A stretch of DNA of 64,000 nucleotides. Origin: Acanthamoeba lenticulata (lineage: Eukaryota > Discosea > Longamoebia > Acanthamoebidae). The translations under genes and the position numbers were made by a program. Below are positions 42,079-55,306 of this stretch, in pieces (the stretch's first letter is position 1; every line of letters begins with the position of its first letter). The stretch is taken from contig NAVB01000344.1 in NCBI GenBank assembly GCA_002179805.1, forward strand, positions 22,506 through 86,505, read 5' to 3'. A model generated the notes under the pieces. The model saw only the letters and a program-made list of their open reading frames with translations, was not told where the DNA came from and did not search any database.

Positions 42079-43934
42079 TCACTCAGCAGGACCTGCTGCC
42101 GAGGCCTCGCTGGCCTTGCCCCACAGGACGCGCTCCAAGTGTGTGTCGTCGCCGTAGGTCGCGGTCGCTGCATGAAGGTGGTGGTTGAACTCATGGCCGG
42201 GGAAGGGCGACGACACCGGCGTGCTCGCGCTCGAGAGGCCACTCTCCGGCGAGGAGCTGGTGGGCACCGACGACGAGAAGGTTGCCGCTGTGTTGTCCAG
42301 GCACCGCTCCAAAAACTCTTCGCAGGTTGTCTTGTCGTAGGCATCCGCGTGCGTGTCTGCCGAGGAGGACCCCACAACACCACCCCAAAAAAGGCCCGGC
42401 CGTAAGTGAGGGCGCACTCAGGAGAGGAGAAGATCCGCTCCCCGGTCCAGAGCCCTTTTTCCGCGACACCAACAGTTGCCACAACAACCCCAACAAGAGG
42501 GTTGTCGTCGGCGGGGGATTGGACAAGAGGCCTAAAGCAAGGGAAGGTGGGGTGGATACCGGGCTCCTGCTTGACGAACGGCGCGAGCGCGGAGTAGCCC
42601 GGCCACCCGACTTCGCCCACAGCGCCCGACAGGTACGACTCCCCAAACTTGAACTGTTTCGTGTGCACACCCCACAGTGTCATTTGGTTCGTTCGTTAGT
42701 TCGTTAAAGGAGGACGTCTTCGCACACCGCCAGACAGGTGACGCCCGGAGGTGGGTACCGAGTTGTCGGGGGCGAAGAAGTAAGAGGGCGAGGCCGGCGC
42801 GGCGCTCCACGCCCCAGACTGGAAGGGGGACTGAGGCGGGGTGCTCGGCGGCAGCTGGAAGGGGGACGACGCTGAGGTGGCGGTCTGCGGCGGGGTGGAC
42901 GGCGGCGTCGCGTATTGCGGCACCTGGAAGGGCGACGGCGGGTGATTATAGCTCAGCTGCGGTGACGCCGGCGGCTGCTGATGATGGTGCTGCTGTTGCT
43001 GCTGTTGTTGATGTTGCTGCTGGTCGGCAGCGGAGAGACCCAGCTTGAGCATGTAGGCGTCGAGGTCAAACTCGTCCATCTCGGCGGCGAGGTCGAGCAC
43101 GCTCACGGGGATGTGGCGGTGATCCACCGTCGCCGCAGGCATCTGGATCCGGGGGCCGGACAGCTGCGACGACTGCTGAGGATGATGATGATGAACCTGC
43201 TGAATGCCAGAGGCTGCCGCCTGGGCGCCGCTGCTGGTAGCGGTATTGCCGACCATCTCGCGGATCATGCTGAGCAGCTTCTCCTCGCGCTCCTGCATCT
43301 CGCGCTGGCGCTGCTTGGAGGCCTTGAGCTCGAGCAAGAACTGTTTCACCAGTTGCTCGTTCATCACGCTCTCCTGCTGGGCCTTGCCCAGCTCTTCGGC
43401 AAGCTTGCGGTTCTCGCGCGTCAGCTGCTCGACCTGCTCGGCCGTTTTACTCAGCTTCTGCAGCCTGTGCTGGTCCTCTTCGCCATGCTCCTCCTTTCCC
43501 GCCCGCTTGACAGATGTGCGTCGTTCAATTCGCTCCAGCAGCTCTGGGCGGCCTGTAACCAACAGTTGGCTGCATTAAAACAAAGACTTGACTACGAGAA
43601 GAACGTGCAAGGTACCTCTGGCGAAGAAGGGATTCTGGAATTCCCAAGTTTCGGGGCTAGTCTTGGTGAAGCCGTAGGTATTCACCTGCCGAATGAAGCT
43701 GCAAAAGTTGCTGTGCTTGAAGAAGAACGGCAATATGTCGGTCGTGAAGTCCTCCACCCGATGCACAACAAATGAATCTTGCGTGGGCAAGGAACCCCAA
43801 CTGATTATGTGGTTGGTGCTCGGATCTTCCACCATCTCGTACAATTTCGTAACGAATGGGGGCAATTTCTTCTTTTTCAGAGACGCCCCTGGCGCGATCA
43901 CATGGCTAGACGTCGAGGGGCTGGTCCTCTGCAT
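42079..43934 (-). CDS. HSF: Heat shock transcription factor
   Basis: Nuclear activator that binds inverted nGAAn repeats as a trimer. Four exons (43934-43616, 43552-42759, 42653-42560, 42356-42079) encode 494 residues. Residues ~24-106 are the winged-helix DNA-binding domain (LPPFVTKLYEMVEDPSTNHI, ISWGSLPTQDSFVVH, then FKHSNFCSFIRQVNTYGFTK, WEFQNPFFARG), with the recognition helix SFIRQVNTYGF. Residues ~130-200 are the HR-A/B coiled coil for trimerisation (AEQVEQLTRENRKLAEELGK). The rest is low complexity: a Gln/His run, Pro/Thr repeats with SPFQ motifs, then Ser-rich sequence and an acidic-aromatic patch (KTTCEEFLERCLDN) that could be an activation region. The ATG at 43934 is chosen because no ATG lies further upstream in frame. 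The domain call is firm; the intron before the last exon (203 nt) is less certain. Confidence 0.93.
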
Positions 43935-44085
43935 TGCTCCTGCGGCAATATCAAATGGAAAAAATGTTGGTGCCAATTTCGATCTTTTTATCGCAACTGT
44001 TGTTTATTGTCGACAGCTCGAGACGGCGACACACGACCTTGCCACCACTAGTTCTTAGCTTCTCCTTCTGGTACGCAACGGGGCA

Positions 44086-45916
44086 CTACATGCCTGGTGG
44101 CTGCTGGTTCTGTTGCTGCTGGTACTGATGTTGCATCTGGTAGTACTGCATCTGTTGTGCAGGGTTCATCATATTTACAGGCACGAACGACTGCGGCTGT
44201 TGAGGTTGCTGCATGGGCGCCGCTGCTGGTGGCCGCGCCACTGGCTGCTGACCTGCTCCACAAAAGTGAGAACCGTGCCCTTGACACCACTACGGCGCTG
44301 CAATAAACACAACAACGGCGTACCTGGCATGGTTTGGTACATCTGGGCGGGAACGCCCTGCTGCTGTTGCATCACGCCGGGCTGCTGTTGCTGCTGGGGC
44401 ATAACTGCGCCGGGCATGTTGCCCATAGGCCGCTGCATGACTCCTCCCGGGACTGGCGGTCGCTGCGGAGGGCCCGGTCTTCGTATCTGTGAAGCACAAC
44501 AGCCGATGAAAGAAGGGAACGAAGCGCATCAGTCGACTTGGTCTGCTGCCCCTGTGCTAGTGTGTCGTGTTGTGTCGTTCACCTGCTGCCCGGCCATGTT
44601 TTGCGCTGCGACATTCATGTACGGCGTTGGCTTGGCCTGTTGCGGCGGCTGCACCATCGCTCCGCCCACGCCCTGTGGCGCGCCGGCCATCGCGGCCGGA
44701 ACGGCTGTCGGGTTGCCTGGCATGCCGCCGCCGTAGGGGAGCTGCGGCATGCCAGCACTTGGAGCGCCCGGCGCCATACCGGGCGCCATGGGCATCGTGA
44801 CTGGCCGCTTGGCGGCTGGCGGCTGTGTCGGGGGCCCACGAAGGCCACCGGGTGGCCCACCGAGTCCTGAGCAATAGCACAAGGTGGTGAGGCCTGGCTG
44901 GTGGGCGACCGAATCGACTGTGGAGCGCGGGCGTACCGGGCGCCGCGATGGTGGGCACGGTAGGAGCGGAGACCATTGGCGGCAGGGGCGGCGGCGCGCC
45001 GCCACCGATTCCTGCAGCGCATAGCTCCTGCGTGAGACGAAGAGAGCAGTGGGCAGGCGAGGAGGCACGAGGAACGGACCCTTGCCGGTCATGAGGGCTT
45101 CGATGATGGTGTTGAGGTGGAGGCTGTTGTCTTCCAGTGGGATCTCCTCTCGCTTCGTCTTGAACGAGTACCTGAAGAAGAGAGAGTCGTGCAGCATATG
45201 AACACAAAGGATCGGAGAGCGGCCTCTGGTGCAGCAGTAAAGGGAAGGCGGCCGTACGCTCCGCGCACCACCTCGAAGTGCTCCTCCAGCTGGTCGCACA
45301 TGGCGTTGAAGTTTTCCACGCGCGCCTGCAGATGCCGCCGTCAGCGATGATCAGAGAGGGAGAAAAGGTGCGAGTAGTACATCGAGGTCGGCCTTCTGCT
45401 CCTCCGTTTTGGTGGTGATCTCGTGAGAGGTGAGGAACTCTTGCGTGAGTTTCTTCTCCCGCTCCTCCAGCTCCGGCAACGTCTTTGACCGCAGCAGGAG
45501 CGGGACTGAGTGCCGTCAACGCACATGTTAGCAAGTCCTCCACAAGAGGCCCCCCTTGCGCTGGTGGTGATGGTACTGTGGTTGGGGTTCTCGGGGATGG
45601 TCTTCTTGGGGAAGAGGGCGAGACTGGGGAACATGATAGAGTCCTTCCTGTTTAGCTCCTCCAGCAGAATGTGAAACTGAGCCGCGAGCACAGAGTACTG
45701 CCCCAATAGGTCCTTCCTGCGAGCAGGACGAGGCAAACAGTGATGGAGTGAGGGGATCTAGTTGTGCCCGGGTGCGGCAGGGAGCAAGGGGCGTGCAGGA
45801 GGGTGGGCGCACCAGTTGGGCGATGGCTGGGCCAAATGATTATGAATGTCCACCATGGCTACTCGCATTCGCTCCACATGGGCCTTCATCGCCGCCAATG
45901 CAGCGGACCCTTCCAT
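44086..45916 (-). CDS. MED8: Mediator complex subunit 8
   Basis: Head-module subunit of Mediator, which links activators to RNA polymerase II. Nine exons (45916-45813, 45716-45544, 45505-45381, 45325-45258, 45171-45069, 45027-44937, 44866-44583, 44486-44324, 44252-44086) encode 425 residues. The N-terminal half follows MED8: helices around KDLLGQYSVLAAQFHILLEE, the loop LALFPKKTIPENPNHSTITT, then the family block PLLLRSKTLPELEEREKKLT, DLDARVENFNAMCDQLEEHF and HLNTIIEALMTGKG. The C-terminal half is Pro/Gly/Met-rich, then Gln-rich (QYYQMQHQYQQQQNQQPPGM at the end), longer than in human MED8. The assignment rests on blockwise likeness recalled from the family. Confidence 0.8.
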
Positions 45917-45995
45917 CTTGGCAAAAGGATTTTGTGGTTTTTCTCTTGTATTTTAAATATTTGAAACAACACGCGAAAATAAATTAGTAAGCCGG

Positions 45996-48900
45996 TCAGG
46001 CCCTTGGCGTGGCTGACTTGAGGAAGAACGCGGGCGGTCCCGTATCGAGGGACTTTTGGCGAGTGATCGCCTCCATGCTCGGCATGGCTGCGGCGGTGTG
46101 CGTGCCTGTATGTGTCACAGGCCAACAAGTCCAAGGTGAGCCTCACTGTGCATCGGGCCAGACAGGGGTGGAGTGTTCGACGCACGGAGCAAGTGAGCCA
46201 AGCCAGGCATCGACACGGCGCACCGCGCGAAGTATTGGTGCAGCGACAGCGCCGAGGGAACCGGAACGTTAGCGACGACCTACGAAGGTGCCACCGGCAG
46301 GGATGAAGGTCAGATGAAAAGAATGGAACCGGACAGGGCGGGGCATAAAAGGGAGGATGAGCAAGAGGGCGATGCGGACCGGCCACTGGAAGTCCCAGAG
46401 GAACGGGCTCTGGCCAAAATTGACGAAGACCTTCTCCTGCGGGCCCGCCAGCGAGATGATGGCGTGCAAGGGCTCCGAGCTGACAGAAACGGACGCGTGT
46501 CCCACTCCTACAAGTCGCCACAGCCGCGTGAGTCTCCGAGAGTGTAAAGCTGCGACGACGATGGTGATGACGAACCCATGAACTTTCCATTCTTCGTGTA
46601 GAAGATCTCCGATGTGATGTCATTGAAGCCGCATCCAATGACATCGCCCGTGTTGAAGTAGAGCTGCTTTCCCGCCTCTTCCTCTTCTCCCTCGGCTGCA
46701 TTGTGCGCGTGGGTAAGTGGCACCGTTGCGCCTTGAGGCCAAGGAGAAGAGGAGAGACAAGGGAGGAGGAAGGCGAAAGCGCATACAGGATGCTACATCA
46801 GGCAGGTAGAGGGAGCTCTTGCCGTGCGCCCACTTGTTTCCGTCGCCGTGCCACCCATAGGACCTGCCGTACAACCATTTGCCAGTCCCCCGCCGTAAGG
46901 TTACGACTCTGTGCGCGCAGCTTGGGAGGACGGGGCCGAGAGGAAACGCCCACGCAGGTTTGCGTACCCGAAGATGGACCCGGGTTTGGCTGTTGGCGGG
47001 TGGCTCGCGTAGCCCAGCCCGATAGCGATCGACCTGCCCGGTGAAAGTGCAGGTGCAGGCCAAGTGTGTAAGCCTACCTTCTAAGCGAGAGGAAAAGGCA
47101 ACTCGAACCCGTAGTAGCCCCGGTTGATGATAGCGACCTCAAAGTAGGGCCAAGGACTCTCTGTGGTTGAGGCTGCCATTGGCGGAGGCAGCAGTGACGA
47201 CGATGGTGCAGTCGTGTCCTCGCGTCCCGCCGGCAGAGCATCTTGTCCGGTTACAGGGGCGCCCGCCAGGCGGCCCACCAGAGGCCGATCGCTGATGGCG
47301 CTGCCCACCTTGCCAAACACGCGCTAGAGCGAGAGGGCAGCGACCGCTCAGCACGAAATGGCCTTGGGCGGCCCAAAGAAGGCGGCTGGGAAGGTGGGAG
47401 TACCGGCCAATAGGAAATGGTGCGCTTGTCGGCGTGGATGGTAAGCGAGCTGGCCGCGGCCAACGCGCCTGGGGCCAGCGCCCAGCCGCTGGGGCCCTCA
47501 ACTTCCCGCACACGGCCGCCGTTGGCCTGGTCGTGTGCGTCCTCTTCGTCGGGCATGAGGAGAACTCTCTGCCCCTCGTGGAGGTAGGCCAGCAGCGAAG
47601 GCCCGTAGGGCGCCAGCTCGGGGTGCACGACGGTCCAGTAGTGGACGAAAGCGCGCAGCTGCCGCTCGCCGTAGACCTCGAACTCGGCCTCCTCGCTGAG
47701 TCCGGGCGAGGCGAGCTGGCGCGTGCGCATCCGCATTGGCGTGTCATCGTCCCGTGTGCGCCTCTGCTGCGGCTGCGACTGGGTGCCTGACTCGTCCTCG
47801 CGCGCCTTGGCGGGCTGCTGGTGGTCGGCGCTCAGCACGCGCTCAGGCACGGTCGGCGACGCGGCCTTGACCTTGCTTCGCTTCTCGCGCACCGACGCGC
47901 CCCTCTTGCCACTGCTGGAGCCGGTGCCCTTCCGCCTGGCCTCTGTGGGAGAGTGGTCTTGGGCTCCCGCCAGCGACGGCGGCGACTGGGCCTGAGGCTG
48001 CTCGGGCGCGGGCAGGCTGTTGTCCGACTGGCTCAGGAGCCCCACCTGCCGGGCGACCGACTTGTTCTTACGCTTGAACATGTCCTCTCGCAGCGTGTGG
48101 CTTTTGCTGCTGATGCTGCTGCCGCCACCGCTGGTCCCGGCACTCGTGACGGTGGCGGTCATGGTGGTCGGCCGGGCGTCGGGCGCGGTTCCGCTGCGAT
48201 CCCGCGACGTCAGGTTGCCTTCGCTAAACACTGAGCTCTTGCTGCTGGCCATGCTCGCCATGCGTGGAGAGGCCTGGTCGGTCACCGACATCGTTGCATT
48301 CCGTTTGGGGCGCACGACGGGCGATTTCGTAGTTGTCGCCGTCGACTCGTCGACGCTCTCACCGCCCGCCAGCCGGTCGAAGCTGCGGACCGACCGCGAG
48401 ATGCTCAGCTTTCGCACCTTGCGGGTCTTCCTCTTCTCCTTCTTGCCCGCCTGCTCACCCTTGTCGTTTGGCTCGCGCTCGTCTTCGCTGCTGTTTGCGC
48501 TGGCGCCATTGCTCACGACGGTGCCCTCCTCCGCGGCGGCAGTGCCACCGCTAGAGGCCTCATGGCGGAGCGTCGCCCACATCGCGTTGGCTGTCCGCTC
48601 CGAGATGCTTCGACGCAGCTGCTGACTGCCCGAACCCGTGCGGGATCCCTCCGAGTCGAGCCTGGCCACAGGCGTCGATGAGGCCAGCGTGCGGGGCGAA
48701 GCGCTGGCGCTGGTGTTCGACCCGGCGGGTGCGCGCTCCGTCGCGACTCTGTCACCACCTCGCGGCGAAATCGCGCCTTGGCCAACGTAGCCCGCGAGGT
48801 CCCGCGGGTTGAGCTGTGTGAGGGCGATGAGCCGCGTCTTGTGAACCGAACCGCGGCGCCCGCCTGATGACCTCCCGCCATCGCGCGCCTCACCTAGGCC

Positions 48901-51900
48901 GTCGTCGTCGAGCAGGCCCTCTGGCAGGGCCTGCTGCTGCGGTGGCGGAACCTGGTCGTAGCGGCCCAGGGCGATGGCTCGGGCTGACTGCTCGACAAAG
49001 GATGCCTCAGCGGCGAACTCGAACGCCAAGGTGGGCCCGGGCGGGCCGCGCACGTAAAGCTCGAGCAGATGGCGCGACTGCGGCTGCTGCTGTTGCTGAT
49101 TTGCTTCGCGGTCCAAAGTCTTGTTCTCAGCCCGGCTGGCCTTCTTTTTCTTCTTCTTTTCCTTCTTCTCCTTCTTCCCATTCTCCTCTTCGCCCTGCCT
49201 TGATGTTTTTCGCTTCACTTGACTGCTTTCGTCTTCGTTTTCGTTCCCGTTTTCGTTTTCGTTCTTTTCCTGTTCTCGCTTCTCGATCGGCGCCACGTCC
49301 TCCGTGCGCCCCTCAATTGCTCGTGGGCTCGGGAGGCTCGAAGCCTCGACCTCGGCCTTGGCCTCAGCCGTCGCCTTCCGTTCGCGTCGTTCGCCCTTCT
49401 CCGTTTTCCGTCGCCGGCGCGGCGTGCCATCGAGCGTCGGTGAGCGCGAGCGAGACCGTGCGCGTGTTGCATCAGGCTCTGTGCTGTTGCTGCTGCTGTG
49501 CTCTTCTCGCGTTTCCGTTTTCTCTTTTTCATCCTCTTCTTCCTCCTTCTTGGGCGGGCGCTCAGCACTTGGCGTGTCCGCCAGAGACTCTTTCCGACGC
49601 GATCGGCCGTCGCCTATTCGGACATTTGCCCATGAGTGGAGCTCGGACGAGGGAAGGCCCGCGCAGGCAGGCAGGAGGGCAGCCGTACCCGCACCGAGGC
49701 TGACGCGCAGGGACCACTCGCCAGGCTGCCGCACGGTGACGCCCGGATTGTTGAAGAGCGAGGCCAACGCCAGCAGGGAGGCCGGGTTGCCCAGTCGGAC
49801 CTCGCCCTCACCTGCAGCACAGCCATGGCGGTCAGCTGAACGCGCGCGAAGGGGAGGAATCCTGCGCTGGCTCGGCTTGGCGTACCGTCGACCGAAGCGC
49901 TGATGATGAGCTTGGCCGCATAGAAGCGGGTGGTCTGAGAGTGCGGCTCGCCGAGCAGCTGTGTGAGAAGCGCCACGTGCTCGACCGACGTTCGGCGAAA
50001 CTCGACGATATCGGCCGGCTGTCGATTGGTCATCATCCGCCCGAGGGCTTCCCATCAGCCCGCAACCGAGAAGCGGGACAGGCCCAGGACCAAAAGGACG
50101 CGTACATTTTCGGCGTTGAGATGGAGCCTGTAGAGCGCCTCGAGCAGCTGCTCGAGCACCACCGGATTGGCCCCGGTCCGGATGCCGGCAAAGACCTCGT
50201 TCACACCGCAGTTGGACCGCGGCGATACTTCTGTGGCGCCCACGAGCGGCGACGATCGTCGCGTGTGGCCTGCGGTCACACACCCCGGGTGAGTCCAGCC
50301 AGAGGCACGTGTTCGTGGGCGACCGCGGTGGTTACGCGAAACAAGGGGCGGGACGCACGCAGAAAATTAAAGTTGATGAGTTGCGCGGCGCACTCCCTGA
50401 CCCGCTCGTTGTCGCTCCGCAGGAAGGGCCACACGCCGGGGACGGCACACAGCAGGCGATCCTCCCCTGAGACCGTAGCGGAGGCGAGAGCCAGCACGCG
50501 CAAGGCTGCGTGCTGGATCGGCGGGGAAGCTGGCGCCGACCGCGAGAACAGGTCGCACACGGCATCCCACGCACCGCTCTGGCTTAGCGCCGTGCACGCG
50601 CCTGTCTTGTCTTGGGCTGTTGTTTGGGTCGACGTTTAGCGTTTGCGCCAACGACGAGTAAGAAGGGAAGAAGAGGACAATGAGGGATACCCTTAACAAG
50701 ACAAAAGCCGAGGGTGGACAACAGCAGCACGCGGGCGGCGTCGGTCACCGCTACACTGGCCCCGCAGAGAGCCTGCGCCAGCACGCGGAACAGATACAGG
50801 CAGGGCGGTTCGGACGCATCAGCAGTCGTGGCCGCGTCGATATTGCCATCGCTCTGCTGCGGCTTGCCGCTGGTTGCGCCATCGGAAGTAGGCACGGCCT
50901 CGCCGTCGGCGGCCGGCCGCAAAGCCGCCAGCCGCGGGAACAGACGGTCTGGGCCAGACCGGGACCAACGGTCAGCGGCGTGGATGAGCACCGCGGGCGG
51001 GGGACGAGGAACATACCAGAAGCGGCGAAGTTGCGCAGGGCCAGGAGCAGGTGATTCACCCATGTGACGCGGTACGCGCGGGCCTTGCCCTTCTTCTTCT
51101 TCTTCTTCTCCTTCTTGCGGGTTTTTCGCTTTTCATCGGGGAGGAACTCGGCAGCGGCCGCCTTGAGCATTTGTTCGGCCACCTCCATCTTGGCCAGCGC
51201 TCCCGTACCTGCCGAGGTGCGTTCGTGCGTATGTGCTCGTCAGCTCGTGGCCCGCGCGCTTCACATTCCACACATGCGAGTACCCGAGTAGGCGAGGTTG
51301 GCCAGGGTTCGGGCAGCGTAGGCACGTGCCCGCAAGGGCGCGTCGGCGTCGCGCACGATGGACAACACGTGCGGCAGGCCACTCGACGCGTTCACCAGCA
51401 GCTCCCGGCGGCAAGAATCTGGTGACCCGCGCAGCATCACGTTATAAGCGCCACCCCGCCAACACACCACGGACACGACGGCATATATCGTACCTGCGCC
51501 CGTACAGTTGGCCAGCAGACGCGTGGCGGCGACAAGGGCCCTCCGCCGCTCGCTGCCGAGTAAGGGGAGGCATCGGAGGACGGTCGATGAGGCCGCAGCT
51601 GTGCCCAACACCGCCTGCGCGGCCTCTGTGCCGGGCGTACAAGTCAGAGATCACCTCTCCGTGGATCACCCGCCCTGTGCGCGAGGGCCGGCGGGGCGCA
51701 CCGTGAGTCGAGCAATTGCCGAGGACGACCAGTAAGGATGTGATCGTGTCGTTGTCGTCATTCTCGTCCTCGTCGTCAGCCTTGGACGATTTTTTCTTGG
51801 CCTTGGGCTTGTCCCTCGACGTGCGCTTGCCATGGCTCCGCGGGGTCACCGGCGAGGCGACAAGGGTTGAGCTCGAGTTGGCGCGTGCCCCGCGTGGGCT

Positions 51901-54900
51901 TGTGAGGGGCTCAACGGAGCTCGAACTCGCGTTCGGACTTACCACCGGAAGGGCGGACCAGGTCGAGGATCGCTCGCTGCTCCGCTCTCCTCGCTTTGTC
52001 CGCTGCATGAGCGGCGACTCCCGTGGCGACGACGCCGACGGCGACCGCCGCGCTCGCGGCGACCCAAACGGCTAGCCACAGCGCAAGAACGCGCGTGAGT
52101 GGGTATCAAGGTTTCGAGCTCAGACTGGGGGAAGGAGATCGGTACGTCGAGGCTGGACTTGAGCTTGGAGAGCTGGTGGAGGGTGTCAATGGCCTGATGG
52201 GCCCGATCACGCGCCTCGTCCTTGGTGTCGGACTCGGTCCAGCGCCGTACGCACGCCACCAGCCTCTCGATCCAGCTGGATCCATCACCGGCGGCGTCAC
52301 TATCCTCAGCCACCTGACCCAGCCCCGTCGGGCTCTTGGGCGAGGCCGGGGCGAGCTCCTGCTGGTTCTCCTCTGAGGCGTCTGCCATGGCGCCGCCCGC
52401 GGAACTGGCGAGCAGCGCGCGGCATAGGGCTTTGATGGACACGGGGTTGTTGTCGCGGGTGGCTAGCCCGACGACGTGCAAGGCGTCGCAGATGACCTTG
52501 CCGCGAGCCATCTTGACCAGCGGCGCCAGCTTGAACGCGACGACGCCGGAGCGGCTCTCGTCCGTTTCGATGGTCCCGAACGCGAGCGAGCGCCTGGCGC
52601 CGCGCGGCCACAACCGCCAGAACAGGTCGAGCAGCGGCGCTTGGCTCTGGCTGGCGGCCCCTCCTGATTGACTGGGCGGTGAGCTAAAGGGGCCGAACGG
52701 GACCAAGGCCAGTGACGACGCACCGATGCCGCGACCATGAAGCAACTTGATGAGGCTGGCCGCGGGCGCGCTCAGCTCCAGCACGCCTGATCCCACGCAG
52801 GCAAGCAGGGTGTCGACGCTCACGGTGTTGACGACATCGGCGAATCCTGGTGTGACGCCACGGGCATGGTGAGTATTCGGAGCAAAGCGGATGGGCAAAG
52901 GACGCTCGAACGTGGATCCGGCGCGAAGAAGCTGATGAGCGCGAGGGCGGACTCAAGTGCCGAGTCCTCGCGAAGCCGGTGAAGGTCGTTTTTGTCTCTG
53001 TCCTCCTGCTGATGCTGCTGAAGCAGTGCCAGAGCCGCAGCCAGCCCGTCGGCCCGTGCGACGGCCTCTCTATTGCACTCTGGATGGTGAAGGTGCGCGA
53101 GGATGAGGGCAGGTCTCCGGTGGGGAGTAGGGTCAGTGGACTTCGTGCCATCGCGAGCAAAAACGGCTGCGAGTCGTAGAGACAAGCTGCGAATGCGCTT
53201 GAAATCCGACTTGAGCAGCCAGTCCGAGCTCAGGTGGAGCAGGAGCTGCGTGATCTTGTCTTGAATCTCGTCCTGGTAGACTGCCACTGTGCCACATACA
53301 CACCAGACACACATGGTTCGGGCCTGCAGGGTCAGCAGCTTGGCTGAAGACAGACACTTGGTCGACTTGGGCCAAGTTACGAGTACCATGAGAGGAGCAG
53401 TTGAGAAGGGCGACCAGCGCGCACTCGGCGGTGTCGCGCTCGAACGAGGAGCTCGACGCGCCCTCTTCCCCTTCTCGGTAGAGCAGCGCGGGGATGTGTT
53501 CCACCAGCTTGGCGACCTTCCATGCGTACACCTCTGCCATGGAGCAGAGTTGTAATGGGTACACAACGATACGGCGCGCGAGGCAGAGGATTCAGCTGCG
53601 CACCTCTGGCGGCGGTGTTGCCCAGAGCGAGGAGAGCGAAGCCCTTGAACCGGAGGGCGGCGTTGGCCGAGCTGTGGGCGGCTTCCTTGGACTCGACCAG
53701 CTGGGTCAAGACATCGCCCAGGCCGGAGAGCCACAAGCGGTCTTGGTTGGACGCTGTTCAGCGGGCCGGTCAGTACAAACGAAGTTACTCCAAGCAGGAC
53801 CAAGACAAGCGCGTTGAGTACGTGTTGTGGCCAAATAGGCGATGGTCTGGAGGGCATATTCTCGCACGCTCTCGTTGGCCGACTTCTTGAACAGGTTGCA
53901 CAGCTTTTTGAAGCACGAGCACCCGATCTCCTCTTTGTTCGGCTCTGGAACCATGTGACGACATCCACCACCACCAATGGCCGCGTGCCCATCAGCAGGT
54001 GGGGCTCTGGTTGTTGGGAGGGAGGAGCTTCAAGAGCGCACACGCACCGAGCAGAGCGACCTGGGAGAGCGCGTAGACGATGGTGGCATGAAGCTTGCCG
54101 TCATCAGGACAGTCCTTGAGAAAGCGCAGCATCCGCACGTGGCCCCCGCTGGCCACAATTTCCTCCTTCTTGGCGTCTGTCCAACCCACAACAGCGCGCC
54201 CGTATGTTGGTCGACGCACGCCTGACTGGCCATGCTTGTGGGCGAAAGCAGCAACGCACCTTCACGACCTGATGCGATGTTCGAGAGCGCGTGTGCGGCG
54301 TAGGTATGTAGCGTGGGATGGTCCAGCAGCGTGACGATGGCCGCCACCTTGCGCAGTTTGAGGATTTCGAGTACCCAGTTGGTTTTTTCTGCAGGGCGAC
54401 ATGAGGATCGGCCTTTTGACGTGGGGCAAGGAGCTCGAACGCACCCTGCTCGGTCTCGGTGGCCAGCAGAAACCGATAGTCGGCGATGGGCTCCCCGCTT
54501 GAAGGCTGCTGCACGATCGTGGACCCGCTGGAGCTGGACAATGTCCACGAGTGCGGCTGCTTCTTATCGCTAGCCTGAGACGCAACATGATGAGATCACG
54601 CTCACAGGACCCGCCGGCAGCCACAGCTACATGGGGCAGAGTACCAGCACGTCGATGACGCAGGTGTCCAGGGCGGGAATGACGCCTTTGACCTTGTGCT
54701 GGTGGTAGTCCTGCCACCAGACAAAATGCCCCATGAGCTGCGCAGACAGAGTGCGCCATAGAATGAGAAAGGAGAGGAGGGCACCTCTTGTTTGTTGTAA
54801 TACTCGAGCTCCAGGTTGGTCGTCAGGACGCAAAATCGCTCTTTGAAGCGACCAAGCGCCCCGATTTTCTGTACCCAGACGTGGCCCAGCTTGAGCGTTT

Positions 54901-54931
54901 TCCCTCTGGCCGTACCATGTTTGGAGGCCAT
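45996..54931 (-). CDS. Giant PH - armadillo - disordered - SPRY protein
   Basis: A gene of roughly 9 kb on the minus strand coding about 2,000 residues or more. Resolved exons include 54931-54785, 54737-54645, 54574-54445, 54388-54260, 49811-47404 and 47033-46980. The PH domain spans the first four exons (LGHVWVQKIGALGRFKERFC, LELEYYNKQE, YRFLLATETEQEKTNWVLEI). About 54330-49820 codes many armadillo/HEAT-type helices (VTLLDHPTLHTYAAHALSNI; ESVREYALQTIAYLATT; LVAATRLLANCTGAG). One 2.4-kb exon then codes a Lys/Glu/Ser-rich disordered region. A SPRY domain like that of RANBP9 follows (PYFEVAIINRG, IAIGLGYASHPPTAKPG, LYFNTGDVIGCGFNDI, IFYTKNGKFM, VFVNFGQSPFLWDFQ). The last exon probably ends at 45996 (FFLKSATPRA), but the joins after 46400 and near 51.9-52.1 kb are unresolved. 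Probably a cytosolic scaffold near membranes. Confidence 0.75.
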
Positions 54932-55306
54932 GAGGTCCTGTCCGGCAGGACTTCCGTTGGTTAGTGCAGTTCGTTGTTGCCCAGCAGACTTTGATTTGCA
55001 GGTCCCGTCATGCAGGAGGTGCCCTGCGCCAAGCTTTAAATATTGCTTGTTTTTCCTGCACGCCTTTTCCTTTGTCTCTCTTGACAAATAAAACAAGAAA
55101 TGATTGTCTTGATACCGGTAGCTTTGGCTCACGGGGCCAGAGGTTCAAGCCAAAATGGACCATCATCACCCCAACACCATCAATACAACCAATGGAGCAT
55201 CAATGTTGCAGGACGCTGCTATTCAAAAAGCTTCCCCATGGCATTGTTGCTACACCCCAAATCACATCACACCTCACATACAAGGACCAAAGCACGCGGA
55301 CCAAAG

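Noticed and set aside
42360..42559. Coding sequence between HSF exons 3 and 4
   Set aside because: The frame through it gives Arg-rich shadow. A clean donor (CCCG|GTATCC) and acceptor (CGGCAG) frame it as a 203-nt intron, and joining them keeps phase.
49812..50283. Continuous minus-strand open frame running upstream of the 2.4-kb exon
   Set aside because: Upstream of the acceptor at 49812 it reads Arg/Cys-rich shadow sequence. The real coding frames there are separate armadillo exons in other frames with better codon bias.
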